Origin: Hyphomicrobiales bacterium
Lineage (GTDB): Bacteria > Pseudomonadota > Alphaproteobacteria > Rhizobiales > Beijerinckiaceae
Direction: 5' to 3'
DNA length: 39,438 nucleotides
Assembly: GCA_947447895.1 (NCBI GenBank)
Contig: CANFLM010000018.1
Coordinates: forward strand, 1-39,438
Position 1 is the first letter of the stretch; the number at the start of each line of letters is the position of its first letter. The position numbers and the translations under genes were made by a program. A model generated the notes under the pieces. The model searched no databases. It was not told the origin of the DNA and worked only from the letters and a program-made list of their open reading frames with translations. Shown piece by piece: positions 32,340-39,438 of this stretch.

Positions 32340-35300
32340 TTATTGCGAAAGGACGGCCACCTGTGCGCTCAGGGCCGTGCCTGGCCCGACAGCCCTGCTG
32401 ATCTGCCTGATGCTGACAGCAAGCTGGCTTTGCGCCTGTCCGAAATCGGCCCATTCGTCACTGGCGGCATAGAGGCAGGTGGGGGCCGACACCGTCATCT
32501 GCCGGATGGTCTGTCCTGCTTTGGAAATGGTAACCTGATAGGCCTCGACCTCCTCATCGAGGGGAATATCCGACACGCCCCATCCGTCGGCACCCGACCG
32601 GGCGCGCCTGATCCAGTTCAGCACAATGCCCTGGGTGCTGCGTTTGGCGGTCAGGCCGACCGGAGCCAGCGGCACCAAAGCCGCCCCGCTGACCGTCGAA
32701 TCCAGAGCCACCGCCATCGTGTCGGCATGGTCGAGATGTGACGCCACAACCCGCCAGTGCCAGACCTCGCCCAATGATGCCAGTCCTTGCCGCAGCGGCT
32801 TGACCGCGCCATCGAGCACCACACAGCGCGCACCCGCCGCCACAAAACGTTGTGCCGAAAGCTCGGAGCCACCCAGCCCGCGCAACAGACGGCTTAACCG
32901 CCATTGTTTCGGCCCGACCAATTCGGCCCGTGCATAACTGATCACCTCCCATGCGCCATCCGCGCCCTCGATCGCCAGAGCGGGTGCGCCGCTCAAGCCG
33001 TTGTGATCGCCCGGACTGGTCAGGACCCCGCCTTGCAGCTCGATGGTCAACATGCAGGTCTCATCCCACACCCACAGATGCCCTGACGGGAAATCGCTGA
33101 ACAGCCGGCCGATCCGCGCCGGCGCATCCAGCGTCAATACCGGATCATAGGATGCGCCATCGGCTGACCGCCAGACTGTCAGGCTGGAAGGCCAGGGATC
33201 GGCAAAGGCCGCAACCACCTGCATCACCACCGGTGAACCCGTGGCGATCGGCATATCGAAAATCGCCACCCACGGCCGACTGGCCAGTTTCGGCGCGCGT
33301 GACGTGAGGACAGGCATCGATACTCCGCGCGCCCTGCGCATCGGCTCCGCTACAGCACGTGCGGTAATCAGCCGCATGCCCTGTTCCCGGATCGATGTGA
33401 TCACATAGGGGCGCGCCAGATCGGCCAAGGGCAGTGTGACCACATCACCGATCTCGAGGCCGATCCAGCGCGGGGCAAGCGCGAATGTGACCTCGTCGCG
33501 GTTTGTCCAGACCCGATGCAGCCAGCTGTCGGCCATGCGTTGGGCTTCGCTGCGGCGGGTCATCAGCGCAAATTCGGCGAGGCTCTTGCGCCCCACTCCA
33601 CTGGCCAGCCGCCGCGAAGAGACCACGGCACGGCGATAATCGGCATCCACCTCGGTAAAGCCCAAGGCCAATTCGCTCGGCAAAGCCGTTTCGCGCTGGC
33701 GGTGATGATCAAACAGGGCTCCATCGGGCAGAGGCACGCAATCATCCAGACCCAGTTGCGCCACCGGCTTGCGCTGTGGCGACAACAGCCGCAACCCGGC
33801 CCCCGATGCCGCCACCTCGATATCGAGCAGATCACACAAGGGCGCCACCATCTCGGCCACACTCATCGGATGGTCGACGACATAACCGTCGATCATCTCA
33901 TCGACACGGCCGGACAAGGGCACCGATAGCGCTGCATCCTCCAGCATCGCTTGCATCAACCCGTCCAGCGGGACGCTTTCTAGCCGTCCGGTCAGCCAGT
34001 GGCCGGTTTGCCAATTGCTGTTGTCTGCCCAGACATCGCCCATGGCCGGAAAGGCCGGAAAAGGCCGTGCGTCCCACGCCCAGAAACTGATGCGGTCGGC
34101 ATCGATCATCCGCCCCCCGTAGACGGCTGAAAGCGGATTGCGGCTGGTATCCGCGCCCTGATGCGGATCGAACGTCGAGAGCGCGGCTTCGACGAACCGC
34201 AACAGCATCACATCATCGCGCCCGCCATGCGAGAACGGCGGCAAAGCCGATTCAGACGATTTCGGATCGGGAAACACATTGGGAGCATTCGATCCCTTGT
34301 CGACAGCAGGACAACCGATTTCGGTCAGCCAGACGGGTTTCGAACACGGCTGCCACGGAGTTGGAGACGCATATTCAACCCCGTTCAACCGCTCGAAATG
34401 CGGATTGGACCACCAGCTTTGCACATCCTTTGCGCGCCACACCCATGGCTTGTTGATGCGGCCATCGGTGATCGGCGTCCGCAACTGGGCATGCCGGTCG
34501 GAGGGACTGGCATAAAACCAGTCGAAATTTTCGCCCGACACCATGCCGGCCAAAAGATAGGACGGATCATAGATGGTTGCCGCCTGGGCCAGATCGCGGT
34601 GCTGGTTGCCGTCACGCCAGTCGGAAACCGGCCAATAGGCATCGATGCCCACTGCACCGATTGCCGGATGCGCCCACAGCACATCCAGCGGGAAACGCAA
34701 TTCCCCCGCGCTTGGACTGTAACCGCCATATTCGGTCCAATCGGCGGCATAGGTCAGCACAGTCACGGGTCCCAAAAGAGATTTGACCTCACTTGCGAGA
34801 GCAGCAAAAGCGATCGGCGCGGGAAACGCGCCGGGGCCGCTACAGATATGGTTGAGTGTGACAAATTCCGACCCGATGATGAAGCCGTTCACCCCTCCGG
34901 CCGCTTTGGCCAACATGGCATAATGCAACACCATGCGCCGCCATGACCATTCCGGATTCCCGGAAAAAACCACACCGTTTCGATAGCTGAACTGGGCCGC
35001 AGTGGCAGTGCCGAAAAAGGCCTGCACCGCAGTGTCCGCCGCCAGCGAACCGTCGGGCGAACCGGCTTGACCGGGTGCTGGCGCACAGGTAATGCGCCCG
35101 CGCCACGGATAGGCGGCCTGGCTTTTGGCTCCGCTCCATGGATCGGCCAAAGTGTTGGCGTCTGGAATATCCATCATCAGAAACGGATAGAGCGTCACCG
35201 CAAGACCGCGCCGCCGCAAGTCCTTGATCGCCTCCAGCACCGACGGGTCGGACGGCGTACCGCCATAAGCGGGGCGTCCATCGATCTGGCTGACCGCCCG

Positions 35301-36308
35301 CGCTCCCGCCCGCGTCAAGCCTGCCACCATCCATTGTGCGCCGAAGGTCGCCTTGCCGGACAGCTCGACACGCGGAGCAATGGTGCAGCTATCGCAACGC
35401 AGATCGTCGCCGAACCAGCTCACCACCAATTGCACATGCTGGAGATTGGGGCACAGGGCCTGCAAGGCGTCGAGCGAGACCATCCAGTCGGATGCGCCGG
35501 ACAGATCATGGCGGTTTTCGGTCCGGCTGTTGCCCTGTCCCAAATCGCGCGAGGTGGCGGTGACGCCATAAACAAATTCACCCGAGCCGGGGATCAGATT
35601 GATGCTGCGGATTTTGTGCCCGACCCCGTTGACCGGGCGCACAACCTCGAAGCTCAGTTGCGGCAGACGGTTGCCGAAAGCGGCAAGCGGCATCCGCTCG
35701 AACACGACATAGCAGGTGCCGCGAAAGGCCGGGGTCGTGGCCGCTCCTTCCTTGGCGACGATCAGCGGATCGGGCTGCTGGTTGTCATCCCCGCGATAGA
35801 TCCGCAGTGTCACGGCCTGATGGTCGAGCAACTGGCCATCGGCCCAGATCCGCCGGATGAAGGCGACCGGCCCCTCGCACACAGCCACTGCGAAATTGCC
35901 GTAATAGGAATAGGTCCGGTTGATCGTGGTTGTCCCGCCGCCACCGCCACCCTTGAAGCCATGCCCGCCAGACGCACCACCCGAGCCGGTTTCGGTTTCG
36001 GTCTGGGTAATCACTTCAGCAAATCGCGTGGCCCAGATCAGGGTGCCGCCAAGTCGGGCGCGACCATAGACTTTGGGAATGGGTGTCCCCTCGGTCGCCC
36101 CCATCACCGGCATGTCATGCAGGCGCGGACCATCATGCAAGCGGGTCCGGTGATCCGTCAGGGCCCCTGAAAAAGCCTGCCCGGCGATGCGGCCGAACAT
36201 CGAGCCGATCGGGCCGCCCCCGAACAGGGAGCCGACCGCATGGCCAATCAGGCCGCCTGCTGTTGCGCGCACCGAGCCCTGGGCGGCATTCAAGATCAAA
36301 GTACCCAT
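32340..36308 (-). CDS. GTA tail tip protein, RcGTA g15 ('megatron') homologue
   Basis: Very large baseplate or tail-tip protein that forms the channel and host-contact centre of GTA tails. The ATG at 36308, six bases after GGGG, gives MGTLILNAAQGSV and 1322 residues. ATG 36311 and TTG 36314 just upstream are alternatives. The N-terminus has a glycine-rich region with GHAVGSLFGGGPIG. The GTA TIM-barrel-like domain covers roughly 300-700, with WFGDDLRCDSCTI, YPFLMMDIPDAN, YAADWTEYGGYSP and HPAIGAVGIDAYWP. A phage tail gpJ-like region follows at about 790-1000. The C-terminus has fibronectin-like beta segments. Length is normal for g15. It shares a TGATG junction with the g14 stop. Confidence 0.93.
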   Translation of the reverse strand: MGTLILNAAQGSVRATAGGLIGHAVGSLFGGGPIGSMFGRIAGQAFSGALTDHRTRLHDGPRLHDMPVMGATEGTPIPKVYGRARLGGTLIWATRFAEVITQTETETGSGGASGGHGFKGGGGGGTTTINRTYSYYGNFAVAVCEGPVAFIRRIWADGQLLDHQAVTLRIYRGDDNQQPDPLIVAKEGAATTPAFRGTCYVVFERMPLAAFGNRLPQLSFEVVRPVNGVGHKIRSINLIPGSGEFVYGVTATSRDLGQGNSRTENRHDLSGASDWMVSLDALQALCPNLQHVQLVVSWFGDDLRCDSCTIAPRVELSGKATFGAQWMVAGLTRAGARAVSQIDGRPAYGGTPSDPSVLEAIKDLRRRGLAVTLYPFLMMDIPDANTLADPWSGAKSQAAYPWRGRITCAPAPGQAGSPDGSLAADTAVQAFFGTATAAQFSYRNGVVFSGNPEWSWRRMVLHYAMLAKAAGGVNGFIIGSEFVTLNHICSGPGAFPAPIAFAALASEVKSLLGPVTVLTYAADWTEYGGYSPSAGELRFPLDVLWAHPAIGAVGIDAYWPVSDWRDGNQHRDLAQAATIYDPSYLLAGMVSGENFDWFYASPSDRHAQLRTPITDGRINKPWVWRAKDVQSWWSNPHFERLNGVEYASPTPWQPCSKPVWLTEIGCPAVDKGSNAPNVFPDPKSSESALPPFSHGGRDDVMLLRFVEAALSTFDPHQGADTSRNPLSAVYGGRMIDADRISFWAWDARPFPAFPAMGDVWADNSNWQTGHWLTGRLESVPLDGLMQAMLEDAALSVPLSGRVDEMIDGYVVDHPMSVAEMVAPLCDLLDIEVAASGAGLRLLSPQRKPVAQLGLDDCVPLPDGALFDHHRQRETALPSELALGFTEVDADYRRAVVSSRRLASGVGRKSLAEFALMTRRSEAQRMADSWLHRVWTNRDEVTFALAPRWIGLEIGDVVTLPLADLARPYVITSIREQGMRLITARAVAEPMRRARGVSMPVLTSRAPKLASRPWVAIFDMPIATGSPVVMQVVAAFADPWPSSLTVWRSADGASYDPVLTLDAPARIGRLFSDFPSGHLWVWDETCMLTIELQGGVLTSPGDHNGLSGAPALAIEGADGAWEVISYARAELVGPKQWRLSRLLRGLGGSELSAQRFVAAGARCVVLDGAVKPLRQGLASLGEVWHWRVVASHLDHADTMAVALDSTVSGAALVPLAPVGLTAKRSTQGIVLNWIRRARSGADGWGVSDIPLDEEVEAYQVTISKAGQTIRQMTVSAPTCLYAASDEWADFGQAQSQLAVSIRQISRAVGPGTALSAQVAVLSQ

Positions 36309-36310
36309 CA

Positions 36311-36769
36311 TCAACCCCGTTCAGCTGGTGTCGGAAAGCGGAAAACCCGGACAATGCGGCGCGCCCAGATCCCGAAATGCACCTCTGCCACCGCCGCCCC
36401 CGCATGGGCGTGGATCATGGTGCCTTCCCCCGACACCACCCCCAGATGCTTGGCAGGCCAATGCGGACGCCAGCGAAACAGCAGCACATCTCCGGCCGCC
36501 ATATCCGCCCGATCGACCGGCACGAAATGCCGGTGTCCGGCCAGCAGCAAAGGGTCGTTGCCCGAAGCCTCGGCCCAATCGGCGCTGTAATGGGGTATGG
36601 CCTCGGGCTCCCCGTCATACAGGACGCGCCAGATCCCCCGCACCAGACCGAGGCAGTCGCAACCCACGCCACAAAGCGAAGCCTGATGCAGATAGGGCGT
36701 GCCGATCCAGCGGCGGGCCTCTTCCACCACCCGCCCGGCGAGCATGTCTTTGGTCATGTCTGCGGTCAT
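36311..36769 (-). CDS. GTA NlpC/P60 cell-wall peptidase, RcGTA g14 homologue
   Basis: Tail-tip peptidoglycan endopeptidase used when a GTA particle penetrates the cell wall. The 152-residue protein starts MTADMTKDML at 36769, overlapping the g13 stop as ATGA. The catalytic triad of the family is visible: Cys39 in VGCDCLGLV, His108 in AKHLGVVSG and His120 in GTMIHAHAG. Length and sequence match the single-domain GTA peptidase, not a chromosomal NlpC autolysin; there is no signal peptide. All catalytic residues are intact, which argues against simple decay of the cluster. Confidence 0.94.
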   Translation of the reverse strand: MTADMTKDMLAGRVVEEARRWIGTPYLHQASLCGVGCDCLGLVRGIWRVLYDGEPEAIPHYSADWAEASGNDPLLLAGHRHFVPVDRADMAAGDVLLFRWRPHWPAKHLGVVSGEGTMIHAHAGAAVAEVHFGIWARRIVRVFRFPTPAERG

Positions 36770-37644
36770 TGGAACAGGCTCCCGCCATCCATGCCGGCTT
36801 CGCCATCATTGACGCGGCGGAGCAACAGGTCATTGCCCGGCATGCGTGGAAAACCCCGGAAGTTGGCGATATTGCGAAAGCGGGTCTGGCAGGTGCCTGC
36901 CGTCTTGTCACAGCCGGCAACCGCCACCACCCGATCCCCCACATTCAGGGGGGACGCAAAGCTCTGCCACAGGCTAATTTGCGCCTGCCCCGAGACCACA
37001 TCATGCGTCTTGATGTCCACCCGCATGCCGGCATTGGCTCCATCGAGCACCTGCAAGACCCCGCGGCTAAAATGGTCGGCGGCGAAACCACCCGAATCCA
37101 GGTTCAGCGTGGAGCGGCCATCGGTGGCACGCACCACACCTTCGAGTCGGAATGACGGACCTGTCAAAGCCAGACCGCAGCGCTTATCCCCCAGATCAGC
37201 CGAACAATGGGCCTGGAACAAACGGCCCTGCGGCTGCATCAGCTGGTCGATCACGGAGCGGACCTCGACCTTGAACCCGTGATCGGAGGCCTCGATCCGC
37301 CCGACCGATCCGCAATCGAGCAGGACGCTTTGGGCCGGATCGCTCCAATCGGCCAGCCAGGTTTCGATCGTGGCATGGTCATACAGACCGGCCAGAATAT
37401 CGGCCATTGTGACGCTGTCGGAGACCAGCGCACCCAGCACCACGGTCTCGCTGCCCCCAAAGCCTGCAAGGCTTCGGGCTGCTTCCACATCCAGCCCGCT
37501 GCGCGCCTGATGCACCACTCCGCCAAACACCACATCGGCATCATGCTGGGTAAATCCGAGCACGACGCCATCCCGCCGCATGATCCGCCAGCACAGGGCA
37601 AGAGTCGCAGCGTCACCTGTCAGACTGGGGGGAAGATCGCGCAT
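36766..37644 (-). CDS. GTA hub protein, RcGTA g13 homologue (DUF2163)
   Basis: Structural hub between the distal tail protein and the tail tip. The 292-residue protein begins MRDLPPSLTGDAATLALCWRI, with the typical early DGVVLGFTQHDADV. The C-terminal phage BR0599-like segment has four cysteines, 147 and 156 in AHCSADLGDKRCG and 245 and 252 in AGCDKTAGTCQTRF. They are placed as an Fe-S or other metal site, which has been reported for phage and GTA hubs. It ends with NFRGFPRMPGNDLLLR, the usual family tail. It starts four bases after g12 and overlaps g14. Confidence 0.93.
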   Translation of the reverse strand: MRDLPPSLTGDAATLALCWRIMRRDGVVLGFTQHDADVVFGGVVHQARSGLDVEAARSLAGFGGSETVVLGALVSDSVTMADILAGLYDHATIETWLADWSDPAQSVLLDCGSVGRIEASDHGFKVEVRSVIDQLMQPQGRLFQAHCSADLGDKRCGLALTGPSFRLEGVVRATDGRSTLNLDSGGFAADHFSRGVLQVLDGANAGMRVDIKTHDVVSGQAQISLWQSFASPLNVGDRVVAVAGCDKTAGTCQTRFRNIANFRGFPRMPGNDLLLRRVNDGEAGMDGGSLFQ

Positions 37645-37648
37645 GGTT

Positions 37649-38308
37649 TTACGCCTTTTCCGGTTGGCACAACAATTCGATCAAGGAGATTTTGGTGACC
37701 TCGCCGCATCCGAAAGCATCGAAAGCGGCCTCAAGCCGATCGTCGGCAAAGCGCACCGGCACATCGAACTGGAAACCTGCGGTCACGGTTTGACCGGCGG
37801 CCGGACAATGGCCCGGCCGGAAACGCACCAGACCCGTACGCGGATCGCAATCGGCATCCTGCCCCGGCAGGACCTCCACCCCAGCCACCGCCAGCCGGAT
37901 GGTTCCGGCAACCGGCTTGAAAACCGGGCGCGCATAGGGCGCAAACAAACCGCCATAGGTTTTGACCAGTTGGAACGCCATCCGCGTGCCATCGCCCTGC
38001 CCGAGGGTCTGGTCGAAGGGGGTGACAGCCGCATCCGGTGCCGCGCTGGAATGGTCGAGCGGATCACGGAACCGGAAGCCGTAGAATGCCCCGCGCCGCT
38101 CCTCAAAAAAGCTCACCAGCAAAGCAAGGTCTGCGCGGGATTTGATGCCGGATCCGATATCATAGTGATAGCGGGAATAGGCCCAGCGGCTCACCCTGTT
38201 CTCGCGCCCTGCCCCGGTGGTGATGATGTCCGTCCGCCGTTGCGGCCCGCCACGCGCCTGCATCGACAAGGCCAGCGGAAAAACCACTTCGTGAAAATCC
38301 GTGCTCAT
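37649..38308 (-). CDS. GTA distal tail protein, RcGTA g12 homologue (DUF2460)
   Basis: Ring-forming protein that joins the tail tube to the baseplate hub. The 219-residue protein starts MSTDFHEVVFPLALSMQARGGP, with RRTDIITTGAGRENR, SRYHYDIGSGIKS and RRGAFYGFRFRDPLDHSS, all hallmarks of DUF2460. The C-terminus DVPVRFADDRLE and ISLIELL is complete. It should follow the tape-measure gene (g11) in a normal GTA. Here the region upstream instead holds 111 non-coding bases and then a gene on the other strand, so its transcription must come from a promoter within that gap or from read-through. Confidence 0.93.
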   Translation of the reverse strand: MSTDFHEVVFPLALSMQARGGPQRRTDIITTGAGRENRVSRWAYSRYHYDIGSGIKSRADLALLVSFFEERRGAFYGFRFRDPLDHSSAAPDAAVTPFDQTLGQGDGTRMAFQLVKTYGGLFAPYARPVFKPVAGTIRLAVAGVEVLPGQDADCDPRTGLVRFRPGHCPAAGQTVTAGFQFDVPVRFADDRLEAAFDAFGCGEVTKISLIELLCQPEKA

Positions 38309-38419
38309 GTATCCTCGCCTTGAAGATTAGAAAAGCCGCTGACGCCAAGTCCTTGCGGCCCGGTTGTCGGGTGCGGGGCTTTGGCGATAGGATGGGATCG
38401 CAAATCAGGAGTTGTTGCA
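38309..38419. other. Divergent gap with weak nested inverted repeats
   Basis: This short region separates g12 (minus) from the YdcH-like gene (plus). CGCCAA (38343-38348) and TTGGCG (38381-38386) are reverse complements 32 bases apart. Inside them CCCG and CGGG (38359-38371) form a small hairpin. AGGAG (38407-38411) is the ribosome-binding site of the plus-strand gene. No remnant of a tape-measure or tube gene was recognised. Confidence 0.35.
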
Positions 38420-38761
38420 GTGAGCGAGCCCGATCCATTTCAGACACAAGCCCAGACACCAGCCCAGCACTGGCCATCGACAGAAGCATCGGCCGATCAG
38501 GCGGGTTTTGTGGTTGCTCCCGCGCTTCGTTCGGTGGAAGAGGAATTTGCGGATCAGGCCGCCGACTTTGCGCGTCTCAAGCATCGTGATCCGACCTTCC
38601 GCCGCCTTGTCGCCTATTACACCTCGCTCAGCCACAATATCGGTGCGATTGAAACCGGCGTTGAACCGGCGAGCGAGGAGTTTCTCGCCATGCTGAAAAA
38701 CCAGCAGAGCCAGGCCCGCTCCGAGATCAGCGCCGCACTCCAGCAAACTCCCTTGTATTAA
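38420..38761 (+). CDS. YdcH-like (DUF465-related) small protein inside the GTA cluster
   Basis: 113-residue protein starting at GTG 38420, eight bases after AGGAG. The C-terminal half, FARLKHRDPTFRRL to SAALQQ (about 49-108), matches the pattern of E. coli YdcH: LK, a basic or Asn residue, D/N-P-x-F, then L...I...E and a final lysine-rich helix ending LQQ. It is predicted to be an antiparallel helical hairpin. The N-terminal 45 residues are glutamine- and proline-rich and look disordered. YdcH-type proteins have no settled function. It is the only plus-strand gene among the minus-strand GTA genes, lies exactly where g9-g11 are expected, and its stop overlaps the g8 stop by two bases. Confidence 0.75.
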   Translation: MSEPDPFQTQAQTPAQHWPSTEASADQAGFVVAPALRSVEEEFADQAADFARLKHRDPTFRRLVAYYTSLSHNIGAIETGVEPASEEFLAMLKNQQSQARSEISAALQQTPLY

Positions 38762-39195
38762 GGATTGGCGGCGGGCGCAGTCAGGGCACGCAGAACCACG
38801 ACTGTCTGGCGCAGGCCTTGCGGATTGCCTTGCGGGCAATCGAGCATCAGCACCTGCAGGGGCCAGAGCTGATAGCCGGGCATCGACAGCACAGCTCCGT
38901 CGCTGATCAGGCTCAGGCGGCTGGCAATCTCGAGACTTTCGCGGTCCGACACCTGCCGTGACCAGACCGTCACCGTGACCTCCTGCTCGTGTCCGCGCTG
39001 GCTGCTGCCGAGCCATTGCCGGGCTGTCAGACTGCCGAATGTCACATAGGGCGGAATGACCGACCGCGCGGCTGTGTCATAAATTTTCTCGCCGCCCAGC
39101 AAACCGACCAGAACGGGATCGGCCAACCAGAACGTGCGCAAACACGCCCGCAAAGCGAGGACCGGACCTGTGGTGACGGGCACTGTCGCAGTCAT
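38758..39195 (-). CDS. GTA tail terminator, RcGTA g8 homologue (DUF3168)
   Basis: Caps the growing tail tube and sets the head-tail junction. The start at 39195 overlaps the g7 stop as ATGA (39192-39195) and gives 145 residues opening MTATVPVTTGPVLALRACLR. Family features are LVGLLGGEKIYDTAARSVIPPYVTFG, a central HEQEVTVTVWS strand and VVVLRALT at the end. Length is normal. In RcGTA-like clusters the major tail protein gene (g9) follows directly; here the frame ends against an oppositely oriented gene. Confidence 0.9.
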   Translation of the reverse strand: MTATVPVTTGPVLALRACLRTFWLADPVLVGLLGGEKIYDTAARSVIPPYVTFGSLTARQWLGSSQRGHEQEVTVTVWSRQVSDRESLEIASRLSLISDGAVLSMPGYQLWPLQVLMLDCPQGNPQGLRQTVVVLRALTAPAANP

Positions 39196-39438
39196 GCGTG
39201 ATCCTCCTCGCAAAGACACACCATCCGCATCCGCCGTCCATCGGCATCGGCCAGTTGGCAGATCCGCAGGATCCGCGTGCCTTTGCGCAGGCGCATGCCG
39301 GTTTCGATATCGCTACGCCAGCGCATGACAACCAACTGGCTGATCACCTGTCCGTCCTGGTCGGGACCACGCCCTGTCCTGATCTGGTAGGGGACGATCA
39401 CGCCCCAGACTGTGGTGCTGACCTGATAGGACCGGGTC
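39192..39438 (-). CDS. GTA head-tail stopper/adaptor, RcGTA g7 homologue (start beyond right edge)
   Basis: Head-completion protein joining the capsid portal complex to the tail. The frame is open to the right edge; I read a further 12 codons (TRSYQVSTTVWG) above the internal GTG at 39401. The visible 80 or so residues include VMRWRSDIETGMRLRKGTRI and the ending GRRMRMVCLCEED, typical of the phage head-tail adaptor family (PF05521). The usual protein has about 110 residues, so roughly 30 are missing. Capsid, portal and terminase genes would be expected beyond the edge. Confidence 0.82.
   Translation of the reverse strand, partial: TRSYQVSTTVWGVIVPYQIRTGRGPDQDGQVISQLVVMRWRSDIETGMRLRKGTRILRICQLADADGRRMRMVCLCEEDHA

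Noticed and set aside
38405-39016. 203-residue minus-strand frame across the YdcH-like gene and g8
   Set aside because: It overlaps the real g8 frame and has low-complexity Ala/Arg shadow composition; it does not resemble any tail tube or chaperone protein.
32340-39438. Ordinary integrated prophage rather than a GTA cluster
   Set aside because: The g7-g8 and g12-g15 homologues match the RcGTA family in order and type, and no integrase, repressor or lysis gene is seen. The left flank is ordinary chromosome; the right edge cannot be checked.

Overview
The window is a GC-rich, densely packed chromosomal segment of an alphaproteobacterium, most likely of the order Hyphomicrobiales (Rhizobiales). 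The evidence is a set of gene families and pairings typical of that group: a PleC/PdhS-type PAS histidine kinase next to glnE, a ccmIEFH operon beside a FeuP/FeuQ-like two-component pair, a cytochrome-linked urate hydroxylase (PuuD), cobT/cobS, and a gene transfer agent (GTA) type tail cluster. The genus cannot be told from the sequence alone. No rRNA, tRNA, CRISPR array or insertion sequence was seen.

Layout. 1-1835: divergent cobT (cut by the left edge) and cobS for cobalamin nucleotide-loop assembly, then a small DUF1289 gene. 1837-5424: dusA (minus), a membrane family-2 glycosyltransferase and an SMP-30 lactonase. 5421-13777: a minus-strand operon read uraH, xdhA, xdhB, guaD, puuD, uraD, otnC, otnK. 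It carries guanine and (hypo)xanthine through urate to allantoin and then continues, with overlapping reading frames, into two genes for four-carbon sugar acid catabolism. 13884-15894: glyoxalase I and a cation diffusion facilitator with three C-terminal dimerisation domains. 15990-24135: pepN, a PleC-like kinase behind an AT-rich promoter region full of GANTC sites and TTAACCAT half-sites, and convergent glnE. 24207-31120, minus strand: PepSY protein, FeuP-like regulator, FeuQ-like kinase, glycine-zipper surface antigen, ccmI, ccmE, ccmF, ccmH. 31170-39438, minus strand: GTA-type head-tail and tail genes running off the right edge.

How the genes work together. GuaD, XdhAB, PuuD, UraH and UraD form a coherent route ending at allantoin; allantoinase and the xdhC chaperone gene are not in the window. 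PuuD carries a covalent-haem domain, so its maturation should need the cytochrome c biogenesis system partly encoded by ccmIEFH further along. The PepSY-FeuP-FeuQ set looks like an envelope-stress signalling unit.

The most unusual feature is the GTA cluster. Genes equivalent to RcGTA g7 and g8 are followed directly by g12, g13, g14, g15 and a DUF2793/S74 fibre gene. The tube, chaperone and tape-measure genes (g9-g11) are absent, and a small oppositely oriented YdcH-like gene lies in their place, yet every retained gene is open and keeps its key residues. Other points of interest are the otnCK-urate operon coupling, the cell-cycle-like promoter of the PleC homologue, and a perfect T-N11-A palindrome ahead of uraH.
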